Shown: positions 35,829-44,952, counted from the stretch's first letter. The stretch: DNA of 48,100 nucleotides from Pseudomonadota bacterium (GCA_021848825.1 JAJZTQ010000004.1:93962-142061); one strand, 5' to 3'. The notes: generated by a model from the sequence alone, not told the origin. Numbers and translations: made by a program.

Positions 35829-37262
35829 TCAGGTTTTCGCCAAGGGCATGCCGCCCAGGGCGACGAAAAGTCTCACGCAATCGAGATAACGCTGATGCAG
35901 CGATTGCACCAGGCCGATTTGGGCCTGCGCCAGAGCGCGTTCGGCATCCTGGACCTGGAGCAGGCTGATTTCGCCTGCACGATAGCCGGCCCTCGCGATC
36001 TTCAGCGTGCTGCCCGCCGTCTCCGCCGTGCTCTGCAGCGCTGCAACGGCATCGTCGTCATGGGCAAGCGAGGTCAGCGCGTCGGCCACTTCCCCGAAAG
36101 CATTCAGGACGGTCTGCTGATAGCTGGCTGCCGCAGCCCGGTAGGCATGTTCCGCCTCCCGCTTCTCGGCGGACAATGTGCCGCCGCTGAATATCGGAGT
36201 TGAGACGCCTGCAGCGAGCGCCCACGCCTTGGCTGCTCCCCTGAAAACACCAGCCGGGGTCAGGGCCTCCTGCATCATGTTCGCTGTCAGGGTGATGCTG
36301 GGATAGAAATCGGCATTGGCAACGCCCAGCGCCGCACCCGCTGCATCGAGGTTGGCCTGCGCCGCAAGGATGTCGGGCCTCTCCTTGACGAGCTCGGAGG
36401 GCAGGCTGAGCGGCAATGTTCCGGGCAGCACGAAATCGGAGAGCGTCAGTCGAGGCGCTGTCCAGTTCGAGGGCGCCTTCCCGAGAAGGATGGACAGCGC
36501 ATGGCGGCCGACGGCGAGGCGCTTCTCGATGGCGGGAAGCATCGCCTGATCGGCAAGCAGTCTGGTCTGCGCGCTCAACAAATCCGTCTTCGAAGCCGAT
36601 CCCGCCTCGTAGGTTTTCCTGACCAGGGCGAGCGTCTTCTCGTCGTCGGCGACGATGCGCCTGACTGCGGCGATCTCGTCTCCGGCCGAAGCTATTTCAA
36701 GGGTCGCTGCGGCAGTATTGCCCGTCAGGGAGAGATAGGCCGCATCGAGTTGGCGAGCCTGGTAGGCGGCCAGGGCCTTTTGCCGCTCGACCATGTGGCG
36801 CTCGGCACCGAAGAGATCGGGCGTCCAGCTGACTGAAGGGCCGATTTCATAGTAGGAGAAAGGCGGAATGGCGAAATTGGAGGGGCCGAACAGGGCCACG
36901 CCGTATCGCTGCCGCCCGGCCTGGGCGTTCATCGCAACTTGCGGCATGAGGGTGCCCTCGGCGGCATTGGCCGCTTCTTCCGCCTGTTTCATGCTCTCCC
37001 GGGCCGCAACGAGTTCGTAATTGTTCCGGACAGCCTGCCTGATCAGGACATCCAGCGTTTTCGACGCGAACAGCTTCCACCAGTCGGAAGCGATCCTGTC
37101 CCCCATGGCGATTTTCTGGTTCAGCGAAACCAGTTCGTCTCCCTTTGCGTATGCTTCAGCTTTGGGGATCTCCGGCGATTTCAGCGGCGGCGCAACGCTG
37201 CAGGCGGACACCAGGAGGGCGGCGAGCATTGCGGGAAGTTTCATTCGAATTCTGTGTGGCAT
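35829..37262 (-). CDS. RND outer-membrane factor lipoprotein (NodT family), second system
   Basis: 477 residues from the ATG at 37262, chosen because AGGAGAAAAG lies immediately upstream; an in-frame TTG overlapping the pump stop is less likely. The signal peptide ends in lipobox LVSAC (MKLPAMLAALLVSACSVAPP). The two TolC-type repeats are seen as ASDWWKLFASKTLDVLIRQ and, near the C-terminus, QQTVLNAFGEVADALTSLAH. It is distinct in sequence from the NodT protein at 19.6-21 kb and belongs to the OqxAB/MexEF-type pump upstream of it. Third gene of that operon. Confidence 0.92.
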   Translation of the reverse strand: MPHRIRMKLPAMLAALLVSACSVAPPLKSPEIPKAEAYAKGDELVSLNQKIAMGDRIASDWWKLFASKTLDVLIRQAVRNNYELVAARESMKQAEEAANAAEGTLMPQVAMNAQAGRQRYGVALFGPSNFAIPPFSYYEIGPSVSWTPDLFGAERHMVERQKALAAYQARQLDAAYLSLTGNTAAATLEIASAGDEIAAVRRIVADDEKTLALVRKTYEAGSASKTDLLSAQTRLLADQAMLPAIEKRLAVGRHALSILLGKAPSNWTAPRLTLSDFVLPGTLPLSLPSELVKERPDILAAQANLDAAGAALGVANADFYPSITLTANMMQEALTPAGVFRGAAKAWALAAGVSTPIFSGGTLSAEKREAEHAYRAAAASYQQTVLNAFGEVADALTSLAHDDDAVAALQSTAETAGSTLKIARAGYRAGEISLLQVQDAERALAQAQIGLVQSLHQRYLDCVRLFVALGGMPLAKT

Positions 37263-37279
37263 GTCTTTTCTCCTGCAGC

Positions 37280-40200
37280 TCAAGTCTGTTGGGAAGCATG
37301 GGTCGGATCGATCGGAGCTTCATGATGAGCGGCCGAATGCAATTTGTGGCGCTTGTCGAGCGTGCGAAGCAGGACGTAGAAAACCGGAGTCAGGAAGAGC
37401 CCGAAAAAGGTGACGCCCAGCATGCCGAAGAACACGGCGATGCCGATGGCGTGACGCATTTCCGATCCGGCCCCGCTCGAGATGACGAGCGGTATGACGC
37501 CCATGATGAAGGCAATGGAAGTCATCAGGATAGGGCGCAGCCGCAGCCGGCTGGCGTCGATGGCGGCCTGCATCGGCGTCGCACCCTGGAGCTCCAGTTC
37601 TCGCGCGAATTCCACGATGAGGATGGCATTCTTGCACGCCAGTCCGACCAGCACCATCAGCCCGATCTGGGTGAAGATGTTGTTGTCTCCGCTGGTCAGC
37701 CAGACGCCCGTCAGCGCCGCGAGAATGCTCATCGGCACGATCAGGATGATGGCGAGCGGAAGGGTCAGGCTTTCGTACAGCGCAGCCAATACCATGAAGA
37801 CAAGCAGGATGCTGATCGGAAATACCCAGACCCCGGCATTTCCAGCGAGTATCCTCTGGTAGGTGAGATCGGTCCATTCGAACTTGACGCCCCGAGGCAA
37901 GGTTTCCGAGGCAACGCGCTCGGCCGCGGCTTCAGCCTGGTCCGAAGAGAATCCCGGGGCGGGCCCGCCGTTGATGTCGGCGGCGGTGTAGCCGTTGTAG
38001 CGAACGACCATTTCCGGGCCGAAGCTGTCGCTCACTCTGACGAGCGAAGAAAGCGGCACCATCTCCCCCTGGCTGTTCCGCGTCTTCAGCTGCAGGATGT
38101 CCTCGGGGTGCGCGCGGAAAGGGGCATCGGCCTGGACGCGCACCTGGTACACCCTGCCGAAGCGGTTGAAGTCGTTCACATACAGCGACCCCAGGTAAAT
38201 CTGCATGGTATCGAAAACATCCGTCACCGAAACCCCGTCCTGCCTGGCTTTCACGCGGTCCAGATCGACATCGAGCTGAGGCACGTTGATCTGGTAGTTC
38301 GAGAAGATCGGACCCAGTTCAGGCGCCTTGGATGCTGCAGCCATGAAGGAATGCAAGGCGGCATCCAGCCCGGCATAGCCTGCGCCGCCGCGGTCTTCGA
38401 GCTGCATCTTGAAACCGCCGACGGTCCCCAGGCCCATCACGGGCGGCGGCGGAAACACGGCGATGAATGCTTCCTTGATGGAAGCATACTGCCCATTCAG
38501 CGCTCCGGCGATGGCGCCGGCCGACAAGGCCTTGCTGCGTCTTTCTTCGAAAGGCTTCAGGGTGACGAAGACGATTCCCGCACTGGAACTGTTGGTGAAG
38601 CCGTTGATCGAAAGTCCGGGAAAGGCGACTGCGCTTTCCACCCCAGGCTGCTTCAGCGCGATGTCGCCCATCTCGCGTATCACGCTCTCCGTGCGGTCGA
38701 GCGATGCGCCGCTAGGCAGCTGCGCGAAGCTGACCAGGTACTGCTTGTCCTGTGCAGGCACGAATCCCCCGGGGACATGATGGGCGAGGAGGGCGGTCAG
38801 GCCGAGAAGCACTCCGTATGCTGCCGCTGCTCTTCCCTTGCGGGAAACGATGCCGCCGACCCCCTTGCTGTAGTTCTTCGAGGACTGCAAGAAGAAGCGG
38901 TTGAAGCGCGCGAAGAATCGGCCGAGATAGCGGTCCATGATGACAGTCAGCCTGTCGGGGGCGGCGCCGTGGCCGCGAAGCAGCAGGGCGGCCATGGCCG
39001 GGGAAAGGGTCAGCGAATTGAAGGCCGAGATCACCGTCGATATGGCGATGGTCATGGCGAATTGCTTGTAGAACTGACCGGTCAGGCCGGTCATGAAGGC
39101 GAGCGGCACGAACACCGCAACCAGGGTCAAAGCGATGGCGATGATCGGACCGCTGACTTCCCGCATCGCCCGATAAGTCGCATCGCGGGGCGCCAGTCCG
39201 GCCTCGATGTTGCGCTCGACATTTTCCACGACGACGATGGCATCATCGACGACGATGCCGATCGCCAGCACCATGCCGAACAGCGACAGCGCATTGATCG
39301 AATATCCCAGGCCGAGCAGAAGCGAAAAAGTGCCGATGATGGATATCGGTACCGCGAGCAGGGGAATGATCGAGGCGCGCCAGGTTTGCAGGAACAGGAT
39401 GACGACCAGCACGACCAGGGCGATCGCCTCGAGCAGGGTATGCACGACGGCCTTGATGCTGGCGCGGACGAACTGGGTCGGATCGTAGACGATGCGGTAC
39501 TCGACCGAGGCCGGGAAATCCTTTGACAGCTCGCGCATGGCTTCGCGCACATTGGACGATACTTCCAGCGCATTGGCGCCGGGGGCCTGGAAAATCGGAA
39601 TGGCCACGGCGGGCTTGTTGTCGAGAAGCGATCTCAGGCCGTATTCGGAAGCTGCCAGTTCGATCCGCGCAACGTCAGAAAGCCGCGTGATGCCTCCGTC
39701 CGGGCTCGATTTGAGAATGATGTCGCCGAATTCGGCCGCGGTCTTCAGGCGTCCTCTGGTGTTGATGCTGAGCTGCAGCGGGACATTTTTATCGCTGGGC
39801 GCGCCGCCTATGATGCCGGCGGCAACCTGCACGTTCTGTTCCCTTATCGCGTGCACGACGTCGGACGCCGTGAGGCCGAGCTGTGCGACCTTGTGCGGGT
39901 CGAGCCAGATGCGCATCGCATAGTCTCCCGAGCCGAACAGCCCGACTTCACCGACGCCGGGAATGCGCGCCAGCCTGTCCTTCACATTGAGCACGGCATA
40001 GTTGCGCAGGTAGGTCATGTCGTAGCGGTTGTCGGGCGAAATCAGGTGCACCACCATGGTGAGCGTCGGCGAGCTCTTCATCGTCGTGATCCCCAGCCTC
40101 TGGACATCTTCTGGCAGGCGCGGCAGGGCCTCTGAGACGCGGTTCTGCACGAGCTGCTGGGCCTTGTCCGGGTCGACGCCGAGCTTGAAGTAGACCGTCA

Positions 40201-40474
40201 CGGTGAGATTGCCGTCGCTGTTGGCCTGGGACTGCATGTAGAGCATGTTCTCCACGCCGTTGATCGCCTCTTCAAGCGGCGCTGCCACGGTTTCGGCGAT
40301 GACCTTGGGGTTGGCGCCCGGATACTGGGCGCGCACCACGACGGAAGGCGGCACCACTTCCGGATATTCGGATATCGGCATGCGGAACAGCGAGAGAATG
40401 CCGGCGAGCAGAATCAGCGCCGACAACACGCCGGCGAAAATCGGGCGATCGATGAAGAATTTCGAGATATTCAT
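37280..40474 (-). CDS. RND efflux pump, HAE1 family (OqxB/MexF/BpeF type)
   Basis: 1064 residues. It opens ISKFFIDRPIFAGVLSALIL and has the HAE1 hallmarks ISEYPEVVPPSVVVRAQYPG and ETVAAPLEEAINGVENMLYM, closest in style to OqxB, MexF and BpeF. The Asp pair for proton relay lies in [20 protein letters not shown], and later helices contain LVGLACKNAILIVEFAREL. As a homotrimer it pumps amphiphilic drugs such as chloramphenicol, fluoroquinolones and trimethoprim in the known relatives. AAGGAAGAGAAAAG precedes its ATG, 38 nt after the adaptor gene. Arginine codons are nearly all CGN, unlike the left-hand RND pumps. Confidence 0.94.
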   Translation of the reverse strand: MNISKFFIDRPIFAGVLSALILLAGILSLFRMPISEYPEVVPPSVVVRAQYPGANPKVIAETVAAPLEEAINGVENMLYMQSQANSDGNLTVTVYFKLGVDPDKAQQLVQNRVSEALPRLPEDVQRLGITTMKSSPTLTMVVHLISPDNRYDMTYLRNYAVLNVKDRLARIPGVGEVGLFGSGDYAMRIWLDPHKVAQLGLTASDVVHAIREQNVQVAAGIIGGAPSDKNVPLQLSINTRGRLKTAAEFGDIILKSSPDGGITRLSDVARIELAASEYGLRSLLDNKPAVAIPIFQAPGANALEVSSNVREAMRELSKDFPASVEYRIVYDPTQFVRASIKAVVHTLLEAIALVVLVVILFLQTWRASIIPLLAVPISIIGTFSLLLGLGYSINALSLFGMVLAIGIVVDDAIVVVENVERNIEAGLAPRDATYRAMREVSGPIIAIALTLVAVFVPLAFMTGLTGQFYKQFAMTIAISTVISAFNSLTLSPAMAALLLRGHGAAPDRLTVIMDRYLGRFFARFNRFFLQSSKNYSKGVGGIVSRKGRAAAAYGVLLGLTALLAHHVPGGFVPAQDKQYLVSFAQLPSGASLDRTESVIREMGDIALKQPGVESAVAFPGLSINGFTNSSSAGIVFVTLKPFEERRSKALSAGAIAGALNGQYASIKEAFIAVFPPPPVMGLGTVGGFKMQLEDRGGAGYAGLDAALHSFMAAASKAPELGPIFSNYQINVPQLDVDLDRVKARQDGVSVTDVFDTMQIYLGSLYVNDFNRFGRVYQVRVQADAPFRAHPEDILQLKTRNSQGEMVPLSSLVRVSDSFGPEMVVRYNGYTAADINGGPAPGFSSDQAEAAAERVASETLPRGVKFEWTDLTYQRILAGNAGVWVFPISILLVFMVLAALYESLTLPLAIILIVPMSILAALTGVWLTSGDNNIFTQIGLMVLVGLACKNAILIVEFARELELQGATPMQAAIDASRLRLRPILMTSIAFIMGVIPLVISSGAGSEMRHAIGIAVFFGMLGVTFFGLFLTPVFYVLLRTLDKRHKLHSAAHHEAPIDPTHASQQT

Positions 40475-40512
40475 GTTCTTTTCTCTTCCTTTTGGAATCT
40501 AGCGGTGCGCCG

Positions 40513-41706
40513 TCAGCCGGCGCTTCCGCTTGCCTTGGTCGCCACGTCCATGGACACGGTATGGGGTTCCACCCTGTCGCCCGGATGGACGCGCTGCAGG
40601 CCGTTCACCACGATGCGTTCGCCGGACTGCAGCCCGTCGGTGACGATCGTGAGCCCATCCTGGGTTGCGCCGAGATGGACTTCCCGGTAGAGCGCCTTGT
40701 TTTCCTTGTCCAGGACGAGCACGAAGCGTCTGTTCTGGTCGGTGCCGACAGCCTTTTCGTCGATCAACACGGCGTTGTGCGGCTTGTCGCCGCCCAGTCT
40801 TATGCGCGCATAGAGGCCCGGTACCAGCCTTCCGTCCGGATTGCCGAATACGGCGCGGACGCGGATCGTGCCCGAAGAAGGGTCGAGACGATTGTCGATC
40901 GAACTGACCCTGCCCTTTCTCGGATAGCCGCTCTCGTCGGAAAGGCCCAGATATACGGGAAGCGCGGCGTCCACAGCCGAACCTGCCGGATCGACGTAAC
41001 GCAGGAAGTCCTTTTCGTCGACGTCGAAGGATGCATACAGCTCCCCCGACGAGACCAGCGTCGTCAGCGGCGCGGATTCGCCGGCAGTGACCAGATTGCC
41101 TATCGTGACCTCGGCGCGGGAAATGCGCCCGGTGATCGGCGCGCGAATCTGCGTGTATTCCAGGTTCAGTCTGGCGATGCGCAGCGCGGCCCGTGCATCC
41201 AGGACGGATGCCGCAGCCTGACGGGCATCGTTCTGCCTTTCCTCGAAATCCTTCCTCGAAACGGCATCGTCCGTGACAAGCCGTTTGGATCGCGCGAGCT
41301 CGGATGCTGCATACGCATCGTGCGCCGAAGCCGAGGCGAGCTGCGCCTGCGCGCGTTCCACCGCTGCTGCGTATGGGCGCGGGTCGATGGTGAAGAGCAC
41401 CTCGCCCTTTTTCACCAGGCTGCCGTCCTTGAAATGCACTGCGGTCAGGATGCCTGAAACCTGCGGGCGGATCTCGACGCGACCGACAGCCTCGAGCCTG
41501 CCCGAATAGTCCCGCCAGTCGATGATGTTGCGGCTGACGACCATCGCCACGTCTACCGGCGTGCCCCGGCGAGCTGGCGCTGCGACCGCCCCGGCATCTC
41601 CGCGGCCTAGGCCCCATGCGCATGCCGCAATGGCAATGAGCCCGGCTACTGCAAGCCGAAGCGTGCTGCGCCTTCTGCTGCGGCTGGATTGATCGAGATC
41701 TGGCAT
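40513..41706 (-). CDS. RND periplasmic adaptor (OqxA/MexE type)
   Basis: 397 residues from the ATG at 41706, which has AAAGGAA about 9 nt upstream; the longer open frame runs into non-coding sequence. The N-terminus RSTLRLAVAGLIAIAACAWG is an anchor or signal. Lipoyl halves are VEIRPQVSGILTAVHFKDGS and the TQIRAPITGRISRAEVTIGN segment, flanking an alpha-hairpin rich in Ala (QLASASAHDAYAASELARSK). Later barrel strands end GERIVVNGLQRVHPGDRV. First gene of the adaptor-pump-channel operon and divergent from a LysR regulator, the layout of MexEF-OprN with MexT and BpeEF-OprC with BpeT. Confidence 0.92.
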   Translation of the reverse strand: MPDLDQSSRSRRRSTLRLAVAGLIAIAACAWGLGRGDAGAVAAPARRGTPVDVAMVVSRNIIDWRDYSGRLEAVGRVEIRPQVSGILTAVHFKDGSLVKKGEVLFTIDPRPYAAAVERAQAQLASASAHDAYAASELARSKRLVTDDAVSRKDFEERQNDARQAAASVLDARAALRIARLNLEYTQIRAPITGRISRAEVTIGNLVTAGESAPLTTLVSSGELYASFDVDEKDFLRYVDPAGSAVDAALPVYLGLSDESGYPRKGRVSSIDNRLDPSSGTIRVRAVFGNPDGRLVPGLYARIRLGGDKPHNAVLIDEKAVGTDQNRRFVLVLDKENKALYREVHLGATQDGLTIVTDGLQSGERIVVNGLQRVHPGDRVEPHTVSMDVATKASGSAG

Positions 41707-41958
41707 GATAGCTATTCCTTTCTGAATGAATTGGGGCGGCGTCGTTTCGGACAGGCTGCTCAAGCCGTTCCTCGATGGTCTGACGTTGCCCGGGGTGTCG
41801 TTGCGATGGTATCCGACATTTTTTCTCTTATCGAAATGGGAAATCCGGCTGGAAGACATTACACTCGCCTTGCTGACAGCGTTGTGTCAGGAGTCTGTGG
41901 GTCGCCGCTCCGCATTTCCCGCCGGATGCGCAGCCTTGCACTTGTCGCTGAAATCATT

Positions 41959-41986
41959 TTGAGTGTTTAATGTAAATAGATAAATA
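41959..41986 (+). promoter_or_regulatory. Candidate promoter for the LysR gene
   Basis: TTGAGT (41959-41964), 16-bp spacer, TAAATA (41981-41986), in the most AT-rich part of the gap. It would start transcription near 41993, about 70 nt before the ATG at 42062. Confidence 0.35.
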
Positions 41987-42004
41987 TTCCAATTTCGCCA
42001 ACAC

Positions 42005-42024
42005 TGTTCGCAAATGCGAGAACA
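42005..42024. promoter_or_regulatory. Palindromic LysR-type operator candidate
   Basis: TGTTC (42005-42009) and GAACA (42020-42024) enclose TCGCA-AA-TGCGA (42008-42019), a nested inverted repeat. It lies just downstream of the candidate promoter and 38 nt before the regulator ATG, a usual place for autorepression by LysR proteins. Confidence 0.4.
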
Positions 42025-42061
42025 ATTCCGCAGCGAACATGATTCGGACCAGGAGCGGGCA

Positions 42062-43072
42062 ATGGACAAGTTTCAGGCAATGAAAGTATTCATGCGGGTC
42101 GTCGAAGCCAACAGCTTTACGCGCGCGGCAGACAATCTGGGCATCCCGCGGGCCACAGTGACTACCACCATACGAAACCTGGAGCATTCCCTGAAAGTCC
42201 GGCTCCTCAACCGCACCACGCGCAGCGTCAGCCTGACGCACGACGGCGCCGCCTATTACGAGCGCTGTGCGAGAATCCTCGCCGACGTCGAGGAAACCGA
42301 ATCGGCCTTTCGCGATGTCGCAAAACGCCCGCAGGGCCGGCTCCGCATCGATGTGCCTTCGACCATAGGCCGCCTGATCCTGATTCCCAATCTGCGCGAG
42401 TTCCGTGCCCGCTATCCCGATGTCGAACTGGTCATCGGCATGGGCGATCGTCAGGTCGATCTGGTGCGCGAAGCGGTCGATTGCGTCATCCGCGTCGGCG
42501 AACTGCAGGACTCCACCTTGGTTGCCCGTCGCATCGGCACTGCCAAGGCCGTCAGCTGCGCTTCGCCGGAATACCTCGGGCGCCATGGCATTCCTGCCTG
42601 CATCGAAGACCTGAAGAACCACCATGCCGTGGGCTATTTTTCCAGCCGAACCGGGCGTGTCTTCGACTGGGAGTTTTCCGTCGGTGGCAAATCGGTGCCG
42701 GTCAAGGTGCGCAGTGATGTTTCCGTCAATGACGGCGAGGCCTACATTGCCTGCGGCCTGCAGGGATTCGGCCTGATCCAGCCCTCCCGCCTGCTTGCCC
42801 TGCCGCATCTCCAGTCCGGCGCCCTGGTCGAGGTGCTTCCCCATCTTTCTCCGGCGACCATGTCGATATCCGCGGCCTACATGCAGAACCGGCATCTTTC
42901 GCCGAAAGTCCGCGCCTTCGTCGACTGGGTCACGGAGCTCTTCCAGTCCTGTCCGTTGCTGGGCGGGGTGGAGGATCGCTACGCGACCTGCGGCTTTGCG
43001 CCGGTTCGAAATACGCTGAGGGCCGAAATCGAGCAGGCGAATCTCGCCGAGTGCGCTCGCCTATCCGAATGA
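42062..43072 (+). CDS. LysR-family regulator, likely controller of the OqxAB-type pump
   Basis: 336 residues from the ATG at 42062 (AGGAGCGGG 5 nt upstream); an earlier in-frame ATG at 42014 falls inside the operator palindrome and is rejected. The helix-turn-helix is FMRVVEANSFTRAADNLGIP, with RATVTTTIRNLEHSLKVRLL; this belongs to the CrgA/DsdC-like subgroup (MDKFQAMKVFMRVVE). The effector domain follows to about residue 295; the last 40 residues extend beyond the usual LysR length. Divergent from the adaptor-pump-channel operon, so regulation of that operon is the natural inference. Confidence 0.9.
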   Translation: MDKFQAMKVFMRVVEANSFTRAADNLGIPRATVTTTIRNLEHSLKVRLLNRTTRSVSLTHDGAAYYERCARILADVEETESAFRDVAKRPQGRLRIDVPSTIGRLILIPNLREFRARYPDVELVIGMGDRQVDLVREAVDCVIRVGELQDSTLVARRIGTAKAVSCASPEYLGRHGIPACIEDLKNHHAVGYFSSRTGRVFDWEFSVGGKSVPVKVRSDVSVNDGEAYIACGLQGFGLIQPSRLLALPHLQSGALVEVLPHLSPATMSISAAYMQNRHLSPKVRAFVDWVTELFQSCPLLGGVEDRYATCGFAPVRNTLRAEIEQANLAECARLSE

Positions 43073-43202
43073 CCTCTCCCGCCAGGGGTCTTCGGGCCGG
43101 CAGGACGCGCGCCAGCAGCAGCGCCAATACGGTCTGGACAAGCGCCGAGGCGCCGTAAACAGCCTGCCATCCGAATCGGCCCGCGATCGACTGCCCGGCG
43201 GG
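43062..43202 (-). pseudogene. Remnant of an MFS transporter gene
   Basis: The minus strand encodes APAGQSIAGRFGWQAVYGAS, then ALVQTVLALLLARVLPARRP, the typical signature around the sixth to seventh helices of sugar/drug MFS proteins. Both sides are degraded: upstream frames carry short unrelated sequence and the downstream part runs into the end of the LysR gene. Only about 47 codons are recognisable. It lies beside a divergent LysR gene, its presumed former regulator. The rest of the 43073-43376 gap holds no other gene. Confidence 0.5.
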
Positions 43203-43352
43203 CGCGAATAAAGCAGTGTCTGCGCCGGCGTCATGACGCCGGCCGCCGTTTTTTCGGAACGGATGGTTGCTGCGGTTTTCATGCATGTCTCCGATCTGTG
43301 AGTATCGGATATATGCTATAGTCTGTACTATTATGAGTCTATTGAATTATTG

Positions 43353-43367
43353 GCATATTGAATATGC
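43353..43367. promoter_or_regulatory. Perfect 15-bp palindrome before the second LysR gene
   Basis: GCATATT-G-AATATGC, 7-bp arms around one base, ending 9 nt before the ATG at 43377 in a strongly AT-rich stretch. Its place over the ribosome-binding or start region suggests autoregulation, by this LysR protein or another. No standard ribosome site is visible upstream of the ATG. Confidence 0.4.
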
Positions 43368-43376
43368 ATATCAAGC

Positions 43377-44267
43377 ATGAACACAAGAGACCTGGAAGCA
43401 TTCATTGTCGTCGTTGAAACCGGCTCCATCATTTCGGCCTCGGCCCGCCTCCATCTCACTCAGCCGGGCATCACCCGGCGCATCCAGAGTCTGGAGCGGC
43501 ACATCGGCGTGGAATTGCTCGAGCGCTCGTCCAAGCCGCTGAAGCCCACCAAGGCTGGCCATCGGGTGTACGAGCTCGGAAGAAAGGTGCTGCGCGCTGT
43601 CGACGATCTGCATTCGGAGTTTCAGGAAAGCCGGGATTTCTGCGGCGACTTCAGGGTCGGCGTTTCGCCTTTCGTCGCCGAAACGGTTCTGGCCGGACCG
43701 CTCGACGCGTTGAGAGCGGACTTTCCCGCGATGCGGCTGCATCTTTCTTCGGCATGGTCGCCCGCCCTGATAGAGATGGTGCTCGGCGATCAAATCGATG
43801 CTGCAACGGTGTTCCTGCCTTCCAGCGAAAAATTCCCGGCCAGAATCAGGGCCGAGGAAATCTGCAGACAGGAAATCGTGATCGTGGCGAGCCCCGATTC
43901 CCCCCTTTCAGGTCAAGTGAACCTGGATAGGCTCAACGGCATCCCGTGGGTGTTGAGTCAGCAGGGCTGCGGATTCCGCAGACTGGTTCACCGCGCTTAC
44001 GAGCATGCCGGAATGCCGCTGAATGTGGCGGTCGAAGCAGTGACGAAGGATTTGCAGTTATCGCTGGTTGCGCGCGGCGTCGGAATCGGCGTAGTCCCTT
44101 TGCGCATACTGGAAAAAAGCGGCTGGCGCGACAAGGTCAAGGTCCTGCATGTCCCCGAGCTGGAGCCGGATTTCTGTGTCTGGCTGATTCATTGCCCGCC
44201 GGCCGGGCGTCTGGCTGCGCCGATCAAACGCTATCACGAGGTGATGGTGCAAACCTATGAGAACTAA
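43377..44267 (+). CDS. LysR-family transcriptional regulator
   Basis: 296 residues. The helix-turn-helix lies in LEAFIVVVETGSIISASARL with HLTQPGITRRIQSLERHIGV, followed by a full effector-binding domain (FRVGVSPFVAETVLAGPLDA onward). It ends VMVQTYEN. The neighbouring minus-strand MFS gene is a remnant, so the regulator may now be orphaned or act on the downstream GST gene, which starts 16 nt after its stop on the same strand. Effector unknown. Confidence 0.9.
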   Translation: MNTRDLEAFIVVVETGSIISASARLHLTQPGITRRIQSLERHIGVELLERSSKPLKPTKAGHRVYELGRKVLRAVDDLHSEFQESRDFCGDFRVGVSPFVAETVLAGPLDALRADFPAMRLHLSSAWSPALIEMVLGDQIDAATVFLPSSEKFPARIRAEEICRQEIVIVASPDSPLSGQVNLDRLNGIPWVLSQQGCGFRRLVHRAYEHAGMPLNVAVEAVTKDLQLSLVARGVGIGVVPLRILEKSGWRDKVKVLHVPELEPDFCVWLIHCPPAGRLAAPIKRYHEVMVQTYEN

Positions 44268-44283
44268 TCGGAAGGGAATGAAA

Positions 44284-44952
44284 ATGGATCTGTACATCGG
44301 CAACAAGAATTACTCCTCCTGGTCTCTGAGGATCTGGATCCTGCTCAAGCATCTGGGCATCGAGTTCACGGAGCAGATGGTTTCGGTCGCAGGGCGGGAA
44401 TACAATCCCGCGCTGAAGCCGATCGCAGGAAATGCCAGGGTGCCCTGCCTGCATGACGAAGGATTCCAGATATGGGAGAGCATCGCCATTGCGGAATACC
44501 TTGCCGAGCGGCATCCGGACCTGTGGCCTGAGGACCCTCGGGCAAGGGCGCGGGCACGAAGCATCTCCGCCGAAATGCATGCCGGATTCGCCAACCTGAG
44601 AAGGGCAATGCCCATGAATCTGAAATTCAGGCTCAAGGGCAAACAGCCGGACCCGGTTGTGCAACGCGAAATCGACAGGATCATCGAGATCTGGACCGAA
44701 GCAAGACGGGATTTCGCAACGCCGGAAGGGCCCTACCTGTTCGGCCCCTTCTCGATCGCGGATGCGATGTACGCACCCATCGTCTGGCGTTTCCACATCT
44801 ACAATGTCGAGCTTCCGCCTCTGGCGGCGGATTACCGGGATGCCATGCTGAACCATTCCGCCATGCGCGAATGGCATGCCGATGCGCTCGATGAAACCGA
44901 AGCGCATGCCAATTTCGACGACATTGCGAAGGAATACGGCGGTCCTCGCTAG
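44284..44952 (+). CDS. Glutathione S-transferase family protein
   Basis: 222 residues from the ATG at 44284, chosen for GGAAGGGAA 7 nt upstream. The thioredoxin-fold N-domain shows LYIGNKNYSSWSLRIWILLK (catalytic Ser/Tyr region), then the cis-Pro in NARVPCLHDEGFQIWESIAI with the conserved Glu-Ser for glutathione binding. The helical C-domain carries PYLFGPFSIADAMYAPIVWR, including the N-capping box. It conjugates or isomerises electrophiles with glutathione; exact class not assigned. Arginine codons here are mostly AGG, unlike flanking genes. It follows a LysR gene by 16 nt and is probably cotranscribed. Confidence 0.9.
   Translation: MDLYIGNKNYSSWSLRIWILLKHLGIEFTEQMVSVAGREYNPALKPIAGNARVPCLHDEGFQIWESIAIAEYLAERHPDLWPEDPRARARARSISAEMHAGFANLRRAMPMNLKFRLKGKQPDPVVQREIDRIIEIWTEARRDFATPEGPYLFGPFSIADAMYAPIVWRFHIYNVELPPLAADYRDAMLNHSAMREWHADALDETEAHANFDDIAKEYGGPR

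Larger units (their letters stand above)
41707..42061. other. 355-bp divergent regulatory gap between efflux operon and LysR gene
   Basis: No gene supported. It holds a perfect inverted repeat CTGACA (41873-41878) / TGTCAG (41885-41890) with 6-nt spacer, a candidate promoter toward the LysR gene, and a second palindrome at 42005-42024. The AT content rises sharply from 41950 to 42010. No clear -35/-10 pair was found for the efflux operon on the minus strand. Confidence 0.5.

Noticed and set aside
37145-39526. Very long open frame antisense to the OqxB-type pump
   Set aside because: The translation is low-complexity, rich in Asp/His/Arg, lacks a ribosome site and lies wholly opposite a well-conserved RND gene; it is a by-product of codon bias. 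The same holds for long antisense frames at 6301-7890, 21421-23802 and 25110-28306.
41726-41962. 78-residue frame in the efflux-LysR gap
   Set aside because: No ribosome site or recognisable motif, and it covers the inverted repeat and promoter region.
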